Assembly: GCA_030373325.1 (NCBI GenBank)
Contig: JAUCZB010000007.1
Location: 1-64,000 of the forward strand
Direction of reading: 5' to 3'
Source of the DNA: Cyanobium sp. CZS25K
Lineage (GTDB): Bacteria; Cyanobacteriota; Cyanobacteriia; PCC-6307; Cyanobiaceae
Length of the DNA stretch: 64,000 nucleotides
Part shown: positions 15,991 to 26,000 of the stretch, piece by piece
How positions within the stretch are numbered: position 1 is the first letter of the stretch
How the letters are laid out: every line of letters begins with the position of its first letter
Program-made: the position numbers and the translations under genes
The notes under the pieces: generated by a model
The model's database searches: none
Told to the model about the DNA's origin: nothing
The model's input: only the letters and a program-made list of their open reading frames with translations

Positions 15991-16655
15991 GATGGGAGGC
16001 CTCCAGATGGGCGGGGCGAGGCGGGCTGACGCCACAGGCCCAGCCATTCGTCGTGGCGCTGGTCCACCGACCCGCTGGCCGGCTCCCAGATCTCCGGCAC
16101 CAGGCCGGCCTGGCGCAGCTGGGCTTCCACCAGCTCCGGCTGGCTGCCCCAGGGCGGGCCGCCCGGCTTGCGGTGGCACCAGAACAGCCCCAGCAGCCAG
16201 CCGCCCGGTGCCAGCAAGCGACAGGCGGTGGCGATGTAGTCGTCGCGCCGGCGGGGATCGATGGCGCAGAAGCAGGTGTGCTCCACGATCCCGGTGAGGC
16301 TGCCTGGGGCGAGGCCAGCCGCCTCCAGGGCCTGGCGGTCGAACAGGTCGGCTTGGAGCCAGCGCAGGCTGGCCCTGTCGTGGCCGTGGCGGGCCCGCGC
16401 TTCGGCCAGGGCCTCAGCACTGAAATCCAGGCCGATGGCGGCGAAGCCGAGTGCTTCGAGCAGGGCCACCTCATGGCCGCGGCCGCAGCCCGGCACCAGG
16501 ACCTGGCCCGGCGGCCGGGGTGCCAGCGGATGGCGGCGCAGGAACTGGGCCAGCGGTGGCGCGGCCCGGCCCAGCTCCCAGCCGTCGGTGCCTTCTCGGT
16601 AGCGCTGGTCCCAGCGGCTGGACTCAGCGAGGCTGACCGGTTCGGAGCGGTTCAT
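15984..16655 (-). CDS. TPMT-family SAM methyltransferase
   Basis: The 223-residue soluble class I methyltransferase fits the thiopurine S-methyltransferase-like family: WDQRYREGTDGWELGRAAPP at the N-terminus, the SAM loop VLVPGCGRGHE, and the acidic GLDFSAEAL. A later IVEHTCFCAIDP block is typical of bacterial TPMT-like and halide/thiol methyltransferases. It may methylate thiols, halides or a metalloid; the exact substrate cannot be read from sequence. An in-frame GTG sits directly before the ATG at 16655; I used the ATG. Confidence 0.85.
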   Translation of the reverse strand: MNRSEPVSLAESSRWDQRYREGTDGWELGRAAPPLAQFLRRHPLAPRPPGQVLVPGCGRGHEVALLEALGFAAIGLDFSAEALAEARARHGHDRASLRWLQADLFDRQALEAAGLAPGSLTGIVEHTCFCAIDPRRRDDYIATACRLLAPGGWLLGLFWCHRKPGGPPWGSQPELVEAQLRQAGLVPEIWEPASGSVDQRHDEWLGLWRQPASPRPSGGLPSC

Positions 16656-17024
16656 CACTCCAGCATGCTCCAGTCAGCAAAAGTGCCTTTATGGGCATGG
16701 AGAAATTTGTGGGGTCAGGCCATCGCCGACCAGGGCTTCCAGGCCAGCGGGCCGCTTCTCGACCAGGCGCTGAGTGGAGCTGAATGGGTTCTCGCTCTCA
16801 ACGGGCAATGATCGCCCTGGCTGGTCGGAAAACGCTGCAGCTTCAACCCGAAGATGGCAATGGCGGGTTGTTCAGATAGGTGCAATTTTTTTATTGCTGA
16901 CAAGCAAGACTTCGGGCCACGTCTGGACGTAGTCATCCCCGCGTTAAAGCCGTGGCAGATGGATATTGCCTGGATTCAACGGCCCCATCCACACTGCGGG
17001 AAACGTGCCGCCACGCCGGTGAAC
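16656..17024. other. Upstream region of the pentapeptide operon
   Basis: About 370 bases separate the divergent TPMT-like gene from my preferred start of the pentapeptide protein. The open frame of that protein continues upstream to an ATG at 16854 (another at 16959), but the extra residues show no domain or signal and are likely not translated. No terminator or clear promoter was recognised. Confidence 0.4.
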
Positions 17025-19685
17025 ATGCTCACCGCCGACCGGGCCAGACAGGCCTATCAGTATCAGGTCTACTGGCGGGTTCTCACAGGCCCGGGGCGCT
17101 GGTCCGTGATCCTCCAGGCGCTTCTGTTGATCGCGCCACTGCTCACGGTGCAGAACCATGGATCACGGGACGGGAGCGATGCCGGTCTGCGCGAACTGGC
17201 AGACCTGGCGAAGTTCCAGCTGATCTGGTGCGCCTGGTGCGAGCAGCTGTACAGCCTGCGCAGACGCTTTCAGGCTTCGGACACCATGAACTGCTCACCG
17301 GTTCGAAGGCTCGTCCTTGATCTCTACGGGGGCTTCCTGTTCATGACGGTGCTCAGCCTGCTGGCCACCGTGAATCCCCTGCTGGGCATTGGAGCAATGT
17401 TCCTGCTGTTCACAAGCGTCGAGGCCCTGGATGTCTCCATGGAGAACCGCTCCACCCTGGGCGCTCTGGCCGGTGGCCTGGAGCGAAGTTTCCGCATGCT
17501 CAGTGCCGAACCCTGGCGCTTCCTCGGGCGGCTGCTGCTTCCGGGACTGGTGCTTTACGCCAGCGGCGTGGTGGTCGTGATCCTGCGGCAGTGGGCCGAA
17601 CAGCAGGACGACGTTGCGCTGCGGTTACTCGGCTGGCTGATCACCGGCACCGCGCTGGTGTTCTGGCTGGCGTTCTTCGCTCTGGCCCAGCTGAGAATCC
17701 AGATGCGGGCCATGGCGATGGATATCGATGACTTGCCCGCCATCGCAGCCAGTGCCACTGGTTCAGCCCAGACCCAGCCCAGGTCCAGGATCAGACTTCT
17801 GAAGCCATTGCGCCAGCTGGTGGCCGACTTCGACGGGCTGTGCAGCTGGATTGCCGCTGCCATCGGAATCCTGATCACCCTCTGGATCGTTTTGCAGCTG
17901 GGTCGCAATGGCTTATTCACCCTCCCCGCCCTCGTGCTGGCCTTCCAGGCGGTGGTGGTTCTGGTCACCTCCATCGTGCAGGCCTTTCTCGATCTGCTGC
18001 TGAAAATTGGCTTCCTGGCCCTGGTGCTGGGCGCAGTCGTCGGTGGCGTCGTGGTGGTGATCGGAATAGGCCGGCGACGGCTGCGAAGCCTGCTGCAGGA
18101 GATGGCCCAGGCCCTGCGATCCGGTATCGGCGCTTTCGGGGATTTCCTGGCCAGGGACCTGCGGCTGTCCAGCGCCACCCTGGGGATCGGAACCCTGCTC
18201 ACGGCGTTGGGCACGGTGGCGATGCAGACCTATGCCCGGGTGCAGGAGGGTCAGCTGCAGCAGCGCCAGCAGGAACAGGCCCAGGAACTGCGCAGGCAGG
18301 AAGAGCAAGCGGTGAGCCAGGAGCACAACATGCGCATCGACGGACTGGAGAAGCAACTCAACGAGCGATTGGCCACCTACATATCCGCTAAAAACAGCGC
18401 CGATCCCGATAAACGTGCCGTGATGGTGGCGGATCTGCGGGGTCTGCTGCAGCAATTGCACCCCCCTAGCGGGGTGGTTGATGGCGATCGCAAGGGCAAG
18501 CTGCTGCGTAATCTGTACGAGTCAGGCATGCTTTTGACAAGCAATTCCGACCCAAAGTGTAATTCCACAAATCTCGAAGCAGTGTTGCAGTCGAAGCTAC
18601 GCGGCGAAGCACAAAGAGATGCCGAAGCCGAGATCAACAAAAAAGCCCCTGGATGCCTTCCCAGGATATTTTTGGACAGCATGAACTTCAGTGGCGCCAA
18701 TTTGGAAGGCGCCTACCTCGCAAAGGCCTTTATACCCTATATCGATCTGCGCAATGCCAATCTGCGTGGCGCCAATCTTCAGGGAGCGGATTTGAGCCAT
18801 GCACTTCTGGAAGCCGCAGACCTCAGCGGCGCGGATCTGAAAGGCACCATTCTGAAGGGGGGCAATGTGGTGGGTGCCGACCTCACGGGAGTGACCATCG
18901 ATTGCCTCACCAAGCTCGATGACTTGGTGGCGTTTTTTGCCCACTTTTCCACTTCAACGAGGCAGGCCATTCACAAGTGCGCAGAAGAAAAGAATTCGCC
19001 CAAGAGGGACCCGGTCGTCTCCTGGGAGCTGCTGAAGGAAGCTCCAGGCAGAGAGCATGGAAGGAATGGCCTCCTCCGCTCAGACACCTGGACCTTCTGC
19101 CCACTGGACCCGGAAAGCGAACGTTCGGTACCCACAATGATCCAGGCGGGAGCAAAATGCGCGAACCGGCAGTTCATGGGAGGGAAGGCACCTGGGAACG
19201 GCCCTCGAAGCCATCCTCTGGCATATCGAAATCAAAACTGGTCAGGAGGTCTGTTCACGAAAGCCCGCTTCGAGAGCCTCACCCTCAAGGATGTGCAGCT
19301 CGTAGGTGCGGATCTAAAGGATGCTCGGTTCACAAATGTGCGTCTGCACAATGTTGACTTTTGGGGCGCCGACCTGAAGGGTGCGGTCATCACTGACAGC
19401 ACCTTGGAGAATGTCGACTTCACAGGTGCCGATCTGCGCGGTCTGCGATTCGAGCGGGTCCGAGCCAGGAACGTCCAGTTCCGTGGCATTCTGCTGGACA
19501 AGTCGCTCAACCTGGGTGCCTTCAATGAGGCCCAGCTACACCGAGGTGCACTGACAAGCGAAGAGTTCGACCAACGGATCCAGGACCAGCCGGCAACCTT
19601 TCGGCAGGATCTGATGGCTCCCGTGCTGTTCGCACCGCTGCCGCTGAGGCCCCTGCATCTTCTGTACTGGATGGTGACAGGATGA
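17025..19685 (+). CDS. Membrane-embedded pentapeptide-repeat protein
   Basis: With this start the protein has 886 residues. The N-terminal half is hydrophobic, with about seven membrane segments, including a long one around nt 17900-18080. A Gln/Glu-rich coiled coil follows (nt 18240-18380), then two pentapeptide-repeat blocks (nt 18681-18904 and 19287-19540) with A(D/N)LxG units such as GANLRGANLQGADLSHA. Between the blocks lies a Cys-containing, Lys/Arg-rich insertion. Pentapeptide repeats form right-handed quadrilateral beta-helices, often binding-scaffold surfaces. No enzyme motif is seen. Earlier in-frame ATGs at 16854 and 16959 are possible. Its stop overlaps the start of a second pentapeptide gene (ATGA), which implies a joint function. 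Confidence 0.75.
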   Translation: MLTADRARQAYQYQVYWRVLTGPGRWSVILQALLLIAPLLTVQNHGSRDGSDAGLRELADLAKFQLIWCAWCEQLYSLRRRFQASDTMNCSPVRRLVLDLYGGFLFMTVLSLLATVNPLLGIGAMFLLFTSVEALDVSMENRSTLGALAGGLERSFRMLSAEPWRFLGRLLLPGLVLYASGVVVVILRQWAEQQDDVALRLLGWLITGTALVFWLAFFALAQLRIQMRAMAMDIDDLPAIAASATGSAQTQPRSRIRLLKPLRQLVADFDGLCSWIAAAIGILITLWIVLQLGRNGLFTLPALVLAFQAVVVLVTSIVQAFLDLLLKIGFLALVLGAVVGGVVVVIGIGRRRLRSLLQEMAQALRSGIGAFGDFLARDLRLSSATLGIGTLLTALGTVAMQTYARVQEGQLQQRQQEQAQELRRQEEQAVSQEHNMRIDGLEKQLNERLATYISAKNSADPDKRAVMVADLRGLLQQLHPPSGVVDGDRKGKLLRNLYESGMLLTSNSDPKCNSTNLEAVLQSKLRGEAQRDAEAEINKKAPGCLPRIFLDSMNFSGANLEGAYLAKAFIPYIDLRNANLRGANLQGADLSHALLEAADLSGADLKGTILKGGNVVGADLTGVTIDCLTKLDDLVAFFAHFSTSTRQAIHKCAEEKNSPKRDPVVSWELLKEAPGREHGRNGLLRSDTWTFCPLDPESERSVPTMIQAGAKCANRQFMGGKAPGNGPRSHPLAYRNQNWSGGLFTKARFESLTLKDVQLVGADLKDARFTNVRLHNVDFWGADLKGAVITDSTLENVDFTGADLRGLRFERVRARNVQFRGILLDKSLNLGAFNEAQLHRGALTSEEFDQRIQDQPATFRQDLMAPVLFAPLPLRPLHLLYWMVTG

Positions 19686-20773
19686 AGGGATTCCGAGGCG
19701 TAGGCCACGCCGTTCTGCTGACACTGATCGGCACCCTGGCCATCTTCATCAATGCCAGCTCCGAGGAACGACCGCTGGGACGCCACGACAACGCTCTGTT
19801 GCCGCTGATCCGTAACAACCAACCCTATCTGCTCAAGGGTCTGGATCTGAGTCCTGAGGGGATCGGCCCCAGGCTGCCCCCGATCAGCCTGCAGGGACAG
19901 GATCTCTCGGGCATGGATCTGCGGGAAGCCCGGTTCACACCACGTCGATTGCGGGGCATCAGACTTCGGGGGGCCCATATGGCCCGGGCCGACTTCAGCT
20001 GCGCCGGCCTCGAGGACGTTGATTTCTCAGGTGCCGATCTGAGCGAGGCCCGCTTCGATTTCAGCGACTGTGGTGCGTCGAAACAATCTCGCGAATGCAG
20101 CGATAGCGATGAGGTAAAGATAGATTCCTGCTCGCTCCTCCAGGTCAATCTCAAGGGCGCGAACCTCTCGAGGTCTCTGCTGCAGGGAAAGATGGGAGGT
20201 ACCGCTGAAAGTAATTTTCCGGAATCCTCGCAGTTTTGCAAGCACTGGCTGGTGATCAAAGGAGATCTTGCTGGCGCCCGGTTCTCCGACGCAACGCTCC
20301 GCTGCGTGCTGCTGATCAACGACATGTCCGAGACATCCGCGATTTCCTCACGAGAGGATCAGCAGGCCGTCAACGCGCCAGCTTCTCCAGACTATGCTGG
20401 CATCAGCTTCGTGCACAGCACCCTGGAGAACGTGATTCTCGGTAGGGGCAATTTCGTGTTTTCCGAATTCTGGCAGGCACGGGTGGTGCGGATGTGGGTC
20501 AATCTGCCTTCGGTGGATCTGCGCTTCACCTCCCTGGCGAAACTTCAATGCCCGCCCGAAGGGTGCGAGCTCCTGATCCCATCGCTCCCGGCCGACAACA
20601 ATCTGTCGCTCAGTGTCAGGGGGAGCCACATCCGCTCCAACATGTGGCTCAGCAACTCCACCCGAGGCTGGCCCGCTCTGCTGTGCGACAGAGAAACCAA
20701 ATGGATTCAGATGATCGAGCCCAAAGGTGAAGTTCTTTGCAATACAGTCTCCGGGCTACTGGTGCAGCGGTGA
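19682..20773 (+). CDS. Pentapeptide-repeat protein with N-terminal membrane anchor
   Basis: The 363-residue protein has one N-terminal hydrophobic segment (about 8-25), then a soluble part with pentapeptide repeats (SLQGQDLSGMDLREARF, then DFSGADLSEARFDFSDC). Two Cys-bearing insertions interrupt the helix (CGASKQSREC and the CPPEGC region), suggesting disulfides and an extracytoplasmic location. It is translationally coupled to the larger membrane pentapeptide gene by an ATGA overlap. The partner's last residues are themselves hydrophobic. I know of no described function for such a pair. Confidence 0.75.
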   Translation: MKGFRGVGHAVLLTLIGTLAIFINASSEERPLGRHDNALLPLIRNNQPYLLKGLDLSPEGIGPRLPPISLQGQDLSGMDLREARFTPRRLRGIRLRGAHMARADFSCAGLEDVDFSGADLSEARFDFSDCGASKQSRECSDSDEVKIDSCSLLQVNLKGANLSRSLLQGKMGGTAESNFPESSQFCKHWLVIKGDLAGARFSDATLRCVLLINDMSETSAISSREDQQAVNAPASPDYAGISFVHSTLENVILGRGNFVFSEFWQARVVRMWVNLPSVDLRFTSLAKLQCPPEGCELLIPSLPADNNLSLSVRGSHIRSNMWLSNSTRGWPALLCDRETKWIQMIEPKGEVLCNTVSGLLVQR

Positions 20774-20904
20774 CGGCCAGGAAGATGACGCCTCTGCATC
20801 CCGACCACTTCAACCACCAGGTGGCCCGATGGAATCGATCGATGCGTCCTTGCAGCGAGGCCGTCTAGCCACAGGCTTCTGTGTAGCAGTGGGCTGATGT
20901 CCGC

Positions 20905-20999
20905 CGGCAGATGGGGCCTCCCTTCGCCAGAGAGTCACGGAGATCGCCCAGGAGCTTGGCATCCACGTGATCACGGTCTTCAAGTGGCGCGAGCCCTGA
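20905..20999 (+). pseudogene. Transposase N-terminal fragment
   Basis: A short frame reads LRQRVTEIAQELGIHVITVF KWREP, in other words a helix-turn-helix like that at the start of IS3/IS630-style transposases, then stops. The rest of the transposase is missing. It lies just after the pentapeptide operon and is the only insertion-sequence trace I noticed in the window. Confidence 0.4.
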
Positions 21000-21016
21000 T
21001 CGCTGCGCCGTGGCGC

Positions 21017-21499
21017 CTACCCCATGGCGTGGAGCGTCATCGCCTGGTCTGGCGTCAGGTCGAAGCCCAGGACGCCATCGCCTGTGGGCACCGCCAGGTG
21101 CAGGGGAAGCGCTTCACTGGGCCGGGGCATCAAGGCGTCAAGGTCGAACTGGGCCGATCCAGCTGGAAGGGGCAAGCCCGCCCCTTTCTTGACCATTTCC
21201 TCGCTGCGATTGGGCAAGCTCCACTCCTGGCCAGCAGAGTCGCTCAACACAAGTTGCTCCTTGTGGTCCAGCGTGGAGTTGGTCTCCAGCGCATTGAGGC
21301 GGATTCGCAGACCTGAGGGATACTCCGGGAACGGCTGCTCGAAGACCCTGGCGTTGAGCCGATGACCCGCCCCATCACTGAGCGACCAGCTTTCGGCCGC
21401 AAAGGCAGGCACGGCTCCCAGAAGTAAAGCCAACAGGAAGGGAAGGACGGCAAGGACGGATCTGCTCAGAAAAGCCGATCGACAGACGGGACGCTTCAT
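21017..21499 (-). CDS. Exported DUF3122 protein
   Basis: The 160-residue protein starts with a signal peptide (MKRPVCRSAF, hydrophobic core VLAVLPFLLALLLGAVPAFA, cleavage after AFA). The mature part matches cyanobacterial DUF3122: SLSDGAGHRLNARVFEQPFP, LRIRLNALE, NRSEEMV and the closing LDLDALMPRPSEALPLHL-like block. The function is unknown. I chose the ATG at 21499, which begins the signal peptide; the open frame continues upstream without support. Confidence 0.8.
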   Translation of the reverse strand: MKRPVCRSAFLSRSVLAVLPFLLALLLGAVPAFAAESWSLSDGAGHRLNARVFEQPFPEYPSGLRIRLNALETNSTLDHKEQLVLSDSAGQEWSLPNRSEEMVKKGAGLPLPAGSAQFDLDALMPRPSEALPLHLAVPTGDGVLGFDLTPDQAMTLHAMG

Positions 21500-21874
21500 G
21501 GCGCAGGACTGGCATTGGCCATACAACACTAACGCGATAAAGGCATTACCGGGCTTCCTGGCGCATCGATGCCCTTCCGTCCTGCGCTCACCGATGGCGG
21601 GATGGGCCTGCACCCTGGCTTCCAGCATGGTCCTGAGGCATTCATTGGCGAGGCGAAACAGCAGGGTGGACTCGCCGCCGCTGTCGTGGACGGTGGCCCA
21701 CCTTCAGAACAGCATCCGCGCGGTCGAGCGGGAAAAGCAACGGCAGGCCATTCCACTCATCAGGGCGATCACGATCAAGCCCAGCAGGGATTCGACGGTG
21801 ACGATGCCACCGTGCTTCTGGAGCCCTGAGCCCTGAGCCCAGCGTCCCGGCCCGTTCCTCCGTAGCTTGGCCCC
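21500..21874. other. Gap with a prepilin-like relic
   Basis: About 375 bases lie between DUF3122 and sbcD. On the minus strand near 21700-21815 a frame reads GGIVTVESLLGLIVIALMSGMA and stops soon after ARMLF. A Gly followed by a hydrophobic helix with Glu at +5 is the hallmark of type IV prepilins, but there is no start codon nearby and no pilin body. It may be decayed or coincidental. Confidence 0.25.
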
Positions 21875-23038
21875 ATGCGCCTGCTGCACACCTCCGACTG
21901 GCATCTGGGCCGCAGCTTTCACGGGGTCTCGCTGCTGGACGAGCAGGCGGCGGCGATTGAGCGGATCGCCGCACTGGCGCGCGAGCACGCCGTTGATGCG
22001 GTGCTGATCGCCGGCGACCTCTACGACCGGGCCATCCCGCCGGCCGAGGCGGTGGCCCTGTTCAACGACGCCCTGGCCCGGCTCAGCGCCGGCGGCACCG
22101 CCGTGATCGCCATCGCCGGCAACCACGATTCCCATGTGCGGGTCTCGGTCTACGACCCGCTGCTCTCGGCCTTCCAGGTGACGATCCGCGGCGACGTGGG
22201 CCGCGCCCACGAGCCGGTGCTGGTGACGCCCCGGGCCGGAGGGGCCGCGGTGGCCATCTATCCCCTGCCCTACCTGGAGCCAGCGGTGGTTGGGCCGGCC
22301 CTCGCCGGCGAACCGGTGCGACTGCGCCACCAGGACGTGACCCGGCTGGCCATCGCGCGGATCCGCGCCGATCTGCTGGAGCGGCCAGGGCACCGCTCGG
22401 TGCTGGTGGCCCACACCTTCGTGGCAGGCGGGGAAACGTCGGAATCGGAGCGGGAGCTCACCATCGGCAACGTCGACCGGGTGAGCGTGGACAGCTTCGC
22501 CGGCTTCGACTACGTGGCCCTGGGCCATCTGCACGGCTCCCAGCAGCTGGACGGTCCCCGGGTGGCGTATTCAGGCACCCCCCTGGCCTACTCCTTCTCC
22601 GAGCAGCACCACACGAAATCGGTGCGGATCGTGGAGCTGGCCGAGGACGGCACCCCCTCGGTGCAGGTGGTGCCCCTGGGGGTGGGCCGGCCCCTGTGCA
22701 CCCTGCGGGGCCCCATTGATGAGCTCTGCGGCGACCCCCGCCACACCGCCGCCACCGGCGCCCGGGTGCGGGCGATCCTCACCGACGACACCCTGCCCCT
22801 GCAGGCCATGGCCCGCCTGCGGGCCCGCTTCCCCCACATCGCCGAGCTGCGCCACGAGCCCCCCGAGGTGTCCCGCTCCAGTGGCGTCGAGCGGCACCGG
22901 CAGGTGAGGCAGGCCAGCTCCCCGCTGGAGCTGGCCACGGCCTTCTTCACCGACCAGCAGGGCCGGGCCGCCACGACGGCGGAGGCCGGGCTGCTGGAGG
23001 CCGCCCTGGCCGCGGCGGAACGGGGAGGGGAGCGGTGA
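21875..23038 (+). CDS. sbcD: SbcD nuclease subunit (Mre11-like)
   Basis: The 387-residue protein shows all phosphoesterase motifs of SbcD/Mre11: TSDWHLGRSFHG, AGDLYDRAIPP, AGNHDSHVR, VAHTFVAGGE and GHLHGSQ. With SbcC it forms the nuclease that opens hairpins and trims DNA ends during replication and repair. Its stop overlaps the GTG start of sbcC, so the pair is translationally coupled. Confidence 0.96.
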   Translation: MRLLHTSDWHLGRSFHGVSLLDEQAAAIERIAALAREHAVDAVLIAGDLYDRAIPPAEAVALFNDALARLSAGGTAVIAIAGNHDSHVRVSVYDPLLSAFQVTIRGDVGRAHEPVLVTPRAGGAAVAIYPLPYLEPAVVGPALAGEPVRLRHQDVTRLAIARIRADLLERPGHRSVLVAHTFVAGGETSESERELTIGNVDRVSVDSFAGFDYVALGHLHGSQQLDGPRVAYSGTPLAYSFSEQHHTKSVRIVELAEDGTPSVQVVPLGVGRPLCTLRGPIDELCGDPRHTAATGARVRAILTDDTLPLQAMARLRARFPHIAELRHEPPEVSRSSGVERHRQVRQASSPLELATAFFTDQQGRAATTAEAGLLEAALAAAERGGER

Positions 23039-26000
23039 AGCCGCACCGGCTCACAATCGAGGCCTTCGGGCCCTACGCCGATCCGGTGGCGATCGACTTC
23101 GACGAGCTGGCCACCGAGGGGCTGTTCCTGATCCACGGCACCACCGGCGCCGGCAAGACCTTCCTGCTCGATGCCCTCTGCTTCGCCCTCTACGGCGAAG
23201 TGTCGGGCGACCGCAGCGTCAAGGGACTGCGCTCCGACCACGCCGACCCGGGGGCGGTGCCCCGGGTGAGCCTGGAGTTTTCCTGCGGCGACGCCCGCTA
23301 CCGGGTGGAGCGCAGCCCCGCCCACACCGCCGTGAAGGCCCGCGGCCAGGGCACCACCGAGAAAGCGCCCCAGGCGGTCCTGTTCCGGCTGATCGCCGGC
23401 GAGCCGGAGCGGCCCGTGGCGGCCAAGACCACCGAGGTGACCCGGGAGGTGGAAAACCTGGTGGGTCTCAGCGCGGCCCAGTTCCGCCAGGTGATCCTGC
23501 TGCCCCAGGGGCGTTTCGCCGAGGTGCTGCGGGCCAAGGCCGAGGAGCGCGAAGCCCTGCTCAAGACCCTCTTCGACACCGGGATCTACGAACGGGCCGG
23601 CTGGTGGCTCGAAGACCAGGCCAAGGCGGCCCGCGTCGCCAGAGACAAGCGGGTGGAGGCCCAGGGGGTGCTGCGAGTCCAGGCCGCCCACGCCTGGGCC
23701 CCCCACGCTCCGGAGCCGCCGCAGGTGTCCGAGCCGCCCCAGGCACCGCCACCACCGCCCGCCGACCAGGCCGGCCTCGATCAGCTGGTGGAGCGGATCG
23801 CCGCGGTGGTGCAGGGCACCGAGGCTGCCCTGGGGGAGGCCAGCGCCAGCCTGCAGAGCGCCCAGCGCAGCCAGGCCGCCCTCGGGGCGTTGGCGGACCG
23901 CTGGGACCGGCGCGCCGCCGCCGCCGCCCGGCTGACGGAACTGGAGGGGAAGCGGGACACGGTGGAGGCCTACCGCCAGCGCCTCAGCCGGGCGGAGCGG
24001 GCCGAAGGACTGCGGCCAAGCCTGCTGGCCGAGCAGGCGGCCCGCACCGAGCTGGGCCTGGTGGAGCAGGGCCTGCAGCAGCAGTTGCGTGCCGCCGTCC
24101 GTTGCCGCGATGGGGCCAGTGCGTTGCCGCCGTCGGTGGTGCTGCTCGACCTGATGGCCCTGCCTTCCCCCGAGGCCCTGGCCACAGCCACCGCCGACCT
24201 GGCCGCCCGGGGCGCCGAGGTGAGGGAGCTGGCGAAGAAGGCCGCCGAGGCCGCCGAGGCCAGGGGCCGGGCCGCCGCCGCCCACCAGCGTGCCGCCGAT
24301 GCGGAGACCTTGCGCACCAAGTCCGTCGCCCAGCAGGCACAACTCCACGCTGAACAGGAGCGCGACCTGACGGCCCTCGGCCGGGCCCGCAGCGCCCGCG
24401 ACCAGCTGGAGGGCTTGCAGCACGCCGCCCATGAGGCCAGCGCCCGCGCCGAGGCCGCCGAGGCCATCGCCCCCGCCCTGGAGCGGCGGAGCAGGGCCGA
24501 GGCCGCCAGGAACGGGGCGGATCGTCGGGTCAACGAAGAGACCGCCGCCCTCAACGACCTGCGCCGTCGCCAGATCGAGGGCATGGCCGCCCGGCTGGCC
24601 GGGGGCCTGGCCGCCGGCGCCCCCTGCCCGGTGTGCGGCTCCACGGCCCATCCGGCCCCGGCCCGACCCTCGGCTGACGCGGTCGACGACGGGGCCATCG
24701 CCGCCGTCGAGCAGTCCCTGGCTGCCGCCACGGGGGCGGCGAAGGACGCGGCGGTGGCGATGGCCCATGCCGAGGCCGCCCTGCTGGCCGTGCGGCAGAA
24801 GGCGGATGCCAACCTCGATCCGCTCGCCGCCCGCCGGGCCGCCCTGGTGGCCGCGGAGGGCCTGGCCGCGGCCCAGACCCTGGCCGCCGCCGTGACGCCC
24901 CTGGAGGAACGGACCAGCGAGCAGGACCGGCAACGCCAACGCCTGGAGCGCAGCCTGCAGCAGGCCGCCACGGCAATCGCGCTGGAGACCCGGGCCGGGG
25001 CCGAGGAAAGCCAGCGGGCCCAGCTCCTGGCGGCCCAGGTGGCCGCTGAACTGGGGGCAGAGCTGGTTCCTGGCCAGGTGCTGCAGGCCTTCGGCCCCCT
25101 GGAGGCCGCCCTCAGGGCCCTGGTGAGCGCCGGTGCCGCCCACACCCGGGCCACCAGCCAGTTGGAGCAGGCCGCCCAACGGTTGGCCAGGGAGCTGGCC
25201 GCCTCCCCCTTCCCCAACGCCGCTGCCGCGGCCGCGGAACTCCAGGAGGAACCCTGGCGCCAGGACGTGAAGCGACGGATCGAGAACTACGAAAAGGACG
25301 TCATCGAGCTGCGGGGGATCCTGGCCGCCCCCGATCTGGCCGACCTGCCGCCGCAACGGCCCGACACCGCCGCGGCCCTGGAGGCCGTGGGCCGTGCCGA
25401 CGCCGCCCGCACCCGGGCGGTGGAACGCCACAGCGAAGCCCGGGGCGCCCAGCGGGAGATCGGTCGGCTGGCCGCGGAACACCGCGCTGGCGAAGCCGAC
25501 CTGGCGGAACAGCAGCAGCGGGCCGAGCGTCTCAGCGCCGTGGCCAACCGCTGCCAGGGCAAGGCGGCGCCGTTCATCTCCCTGCAGCGATGGGTGCTGT
25601 CGGCCTGCCTGGCCGACATCTGCGGCTACGCCAACCAGCGGCTCGCCCTGATGACCTCCGGCCGCTACCGGCTGCGGCTCACCGACGAGGGGGGCCACGG
25701 CGGCCGCAACGCCGGCCTGGGCCTGCGGGTGCTGGACGCCTACACCGGCGAGGAGCGGGAGGTGAGCAGCCTCTCGGGCGGCGAAACCTTCCAGGCCTCG
25801 CTGGCCCTGGCCCTGGGTGTGGCCGACACGGTGCAGGCCCACGCCGGTGGCGTGCCGCTTGAGGCCCTGTTCATCGACGAGGGCTTCGGCAGCCTCGATC
25901 CCGACAACCTGCAGCTGGCGATGGACGAACTCGACCGGCTACGGGAGGGGGGCCGCATGATCGGCCTGATCAGCCACGTGGGCGCCCTGCGGGAGCGCAT

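Noticed and set aside
22588-25842. A 1084-codon open frame on the minus strand opposite sbcDC
   Set aside because: It has a Gly/Gln/His/Leu-rich composition with no motif and mirrors the strong sbcC gene; GC-rich DNA gives long antisense frames.
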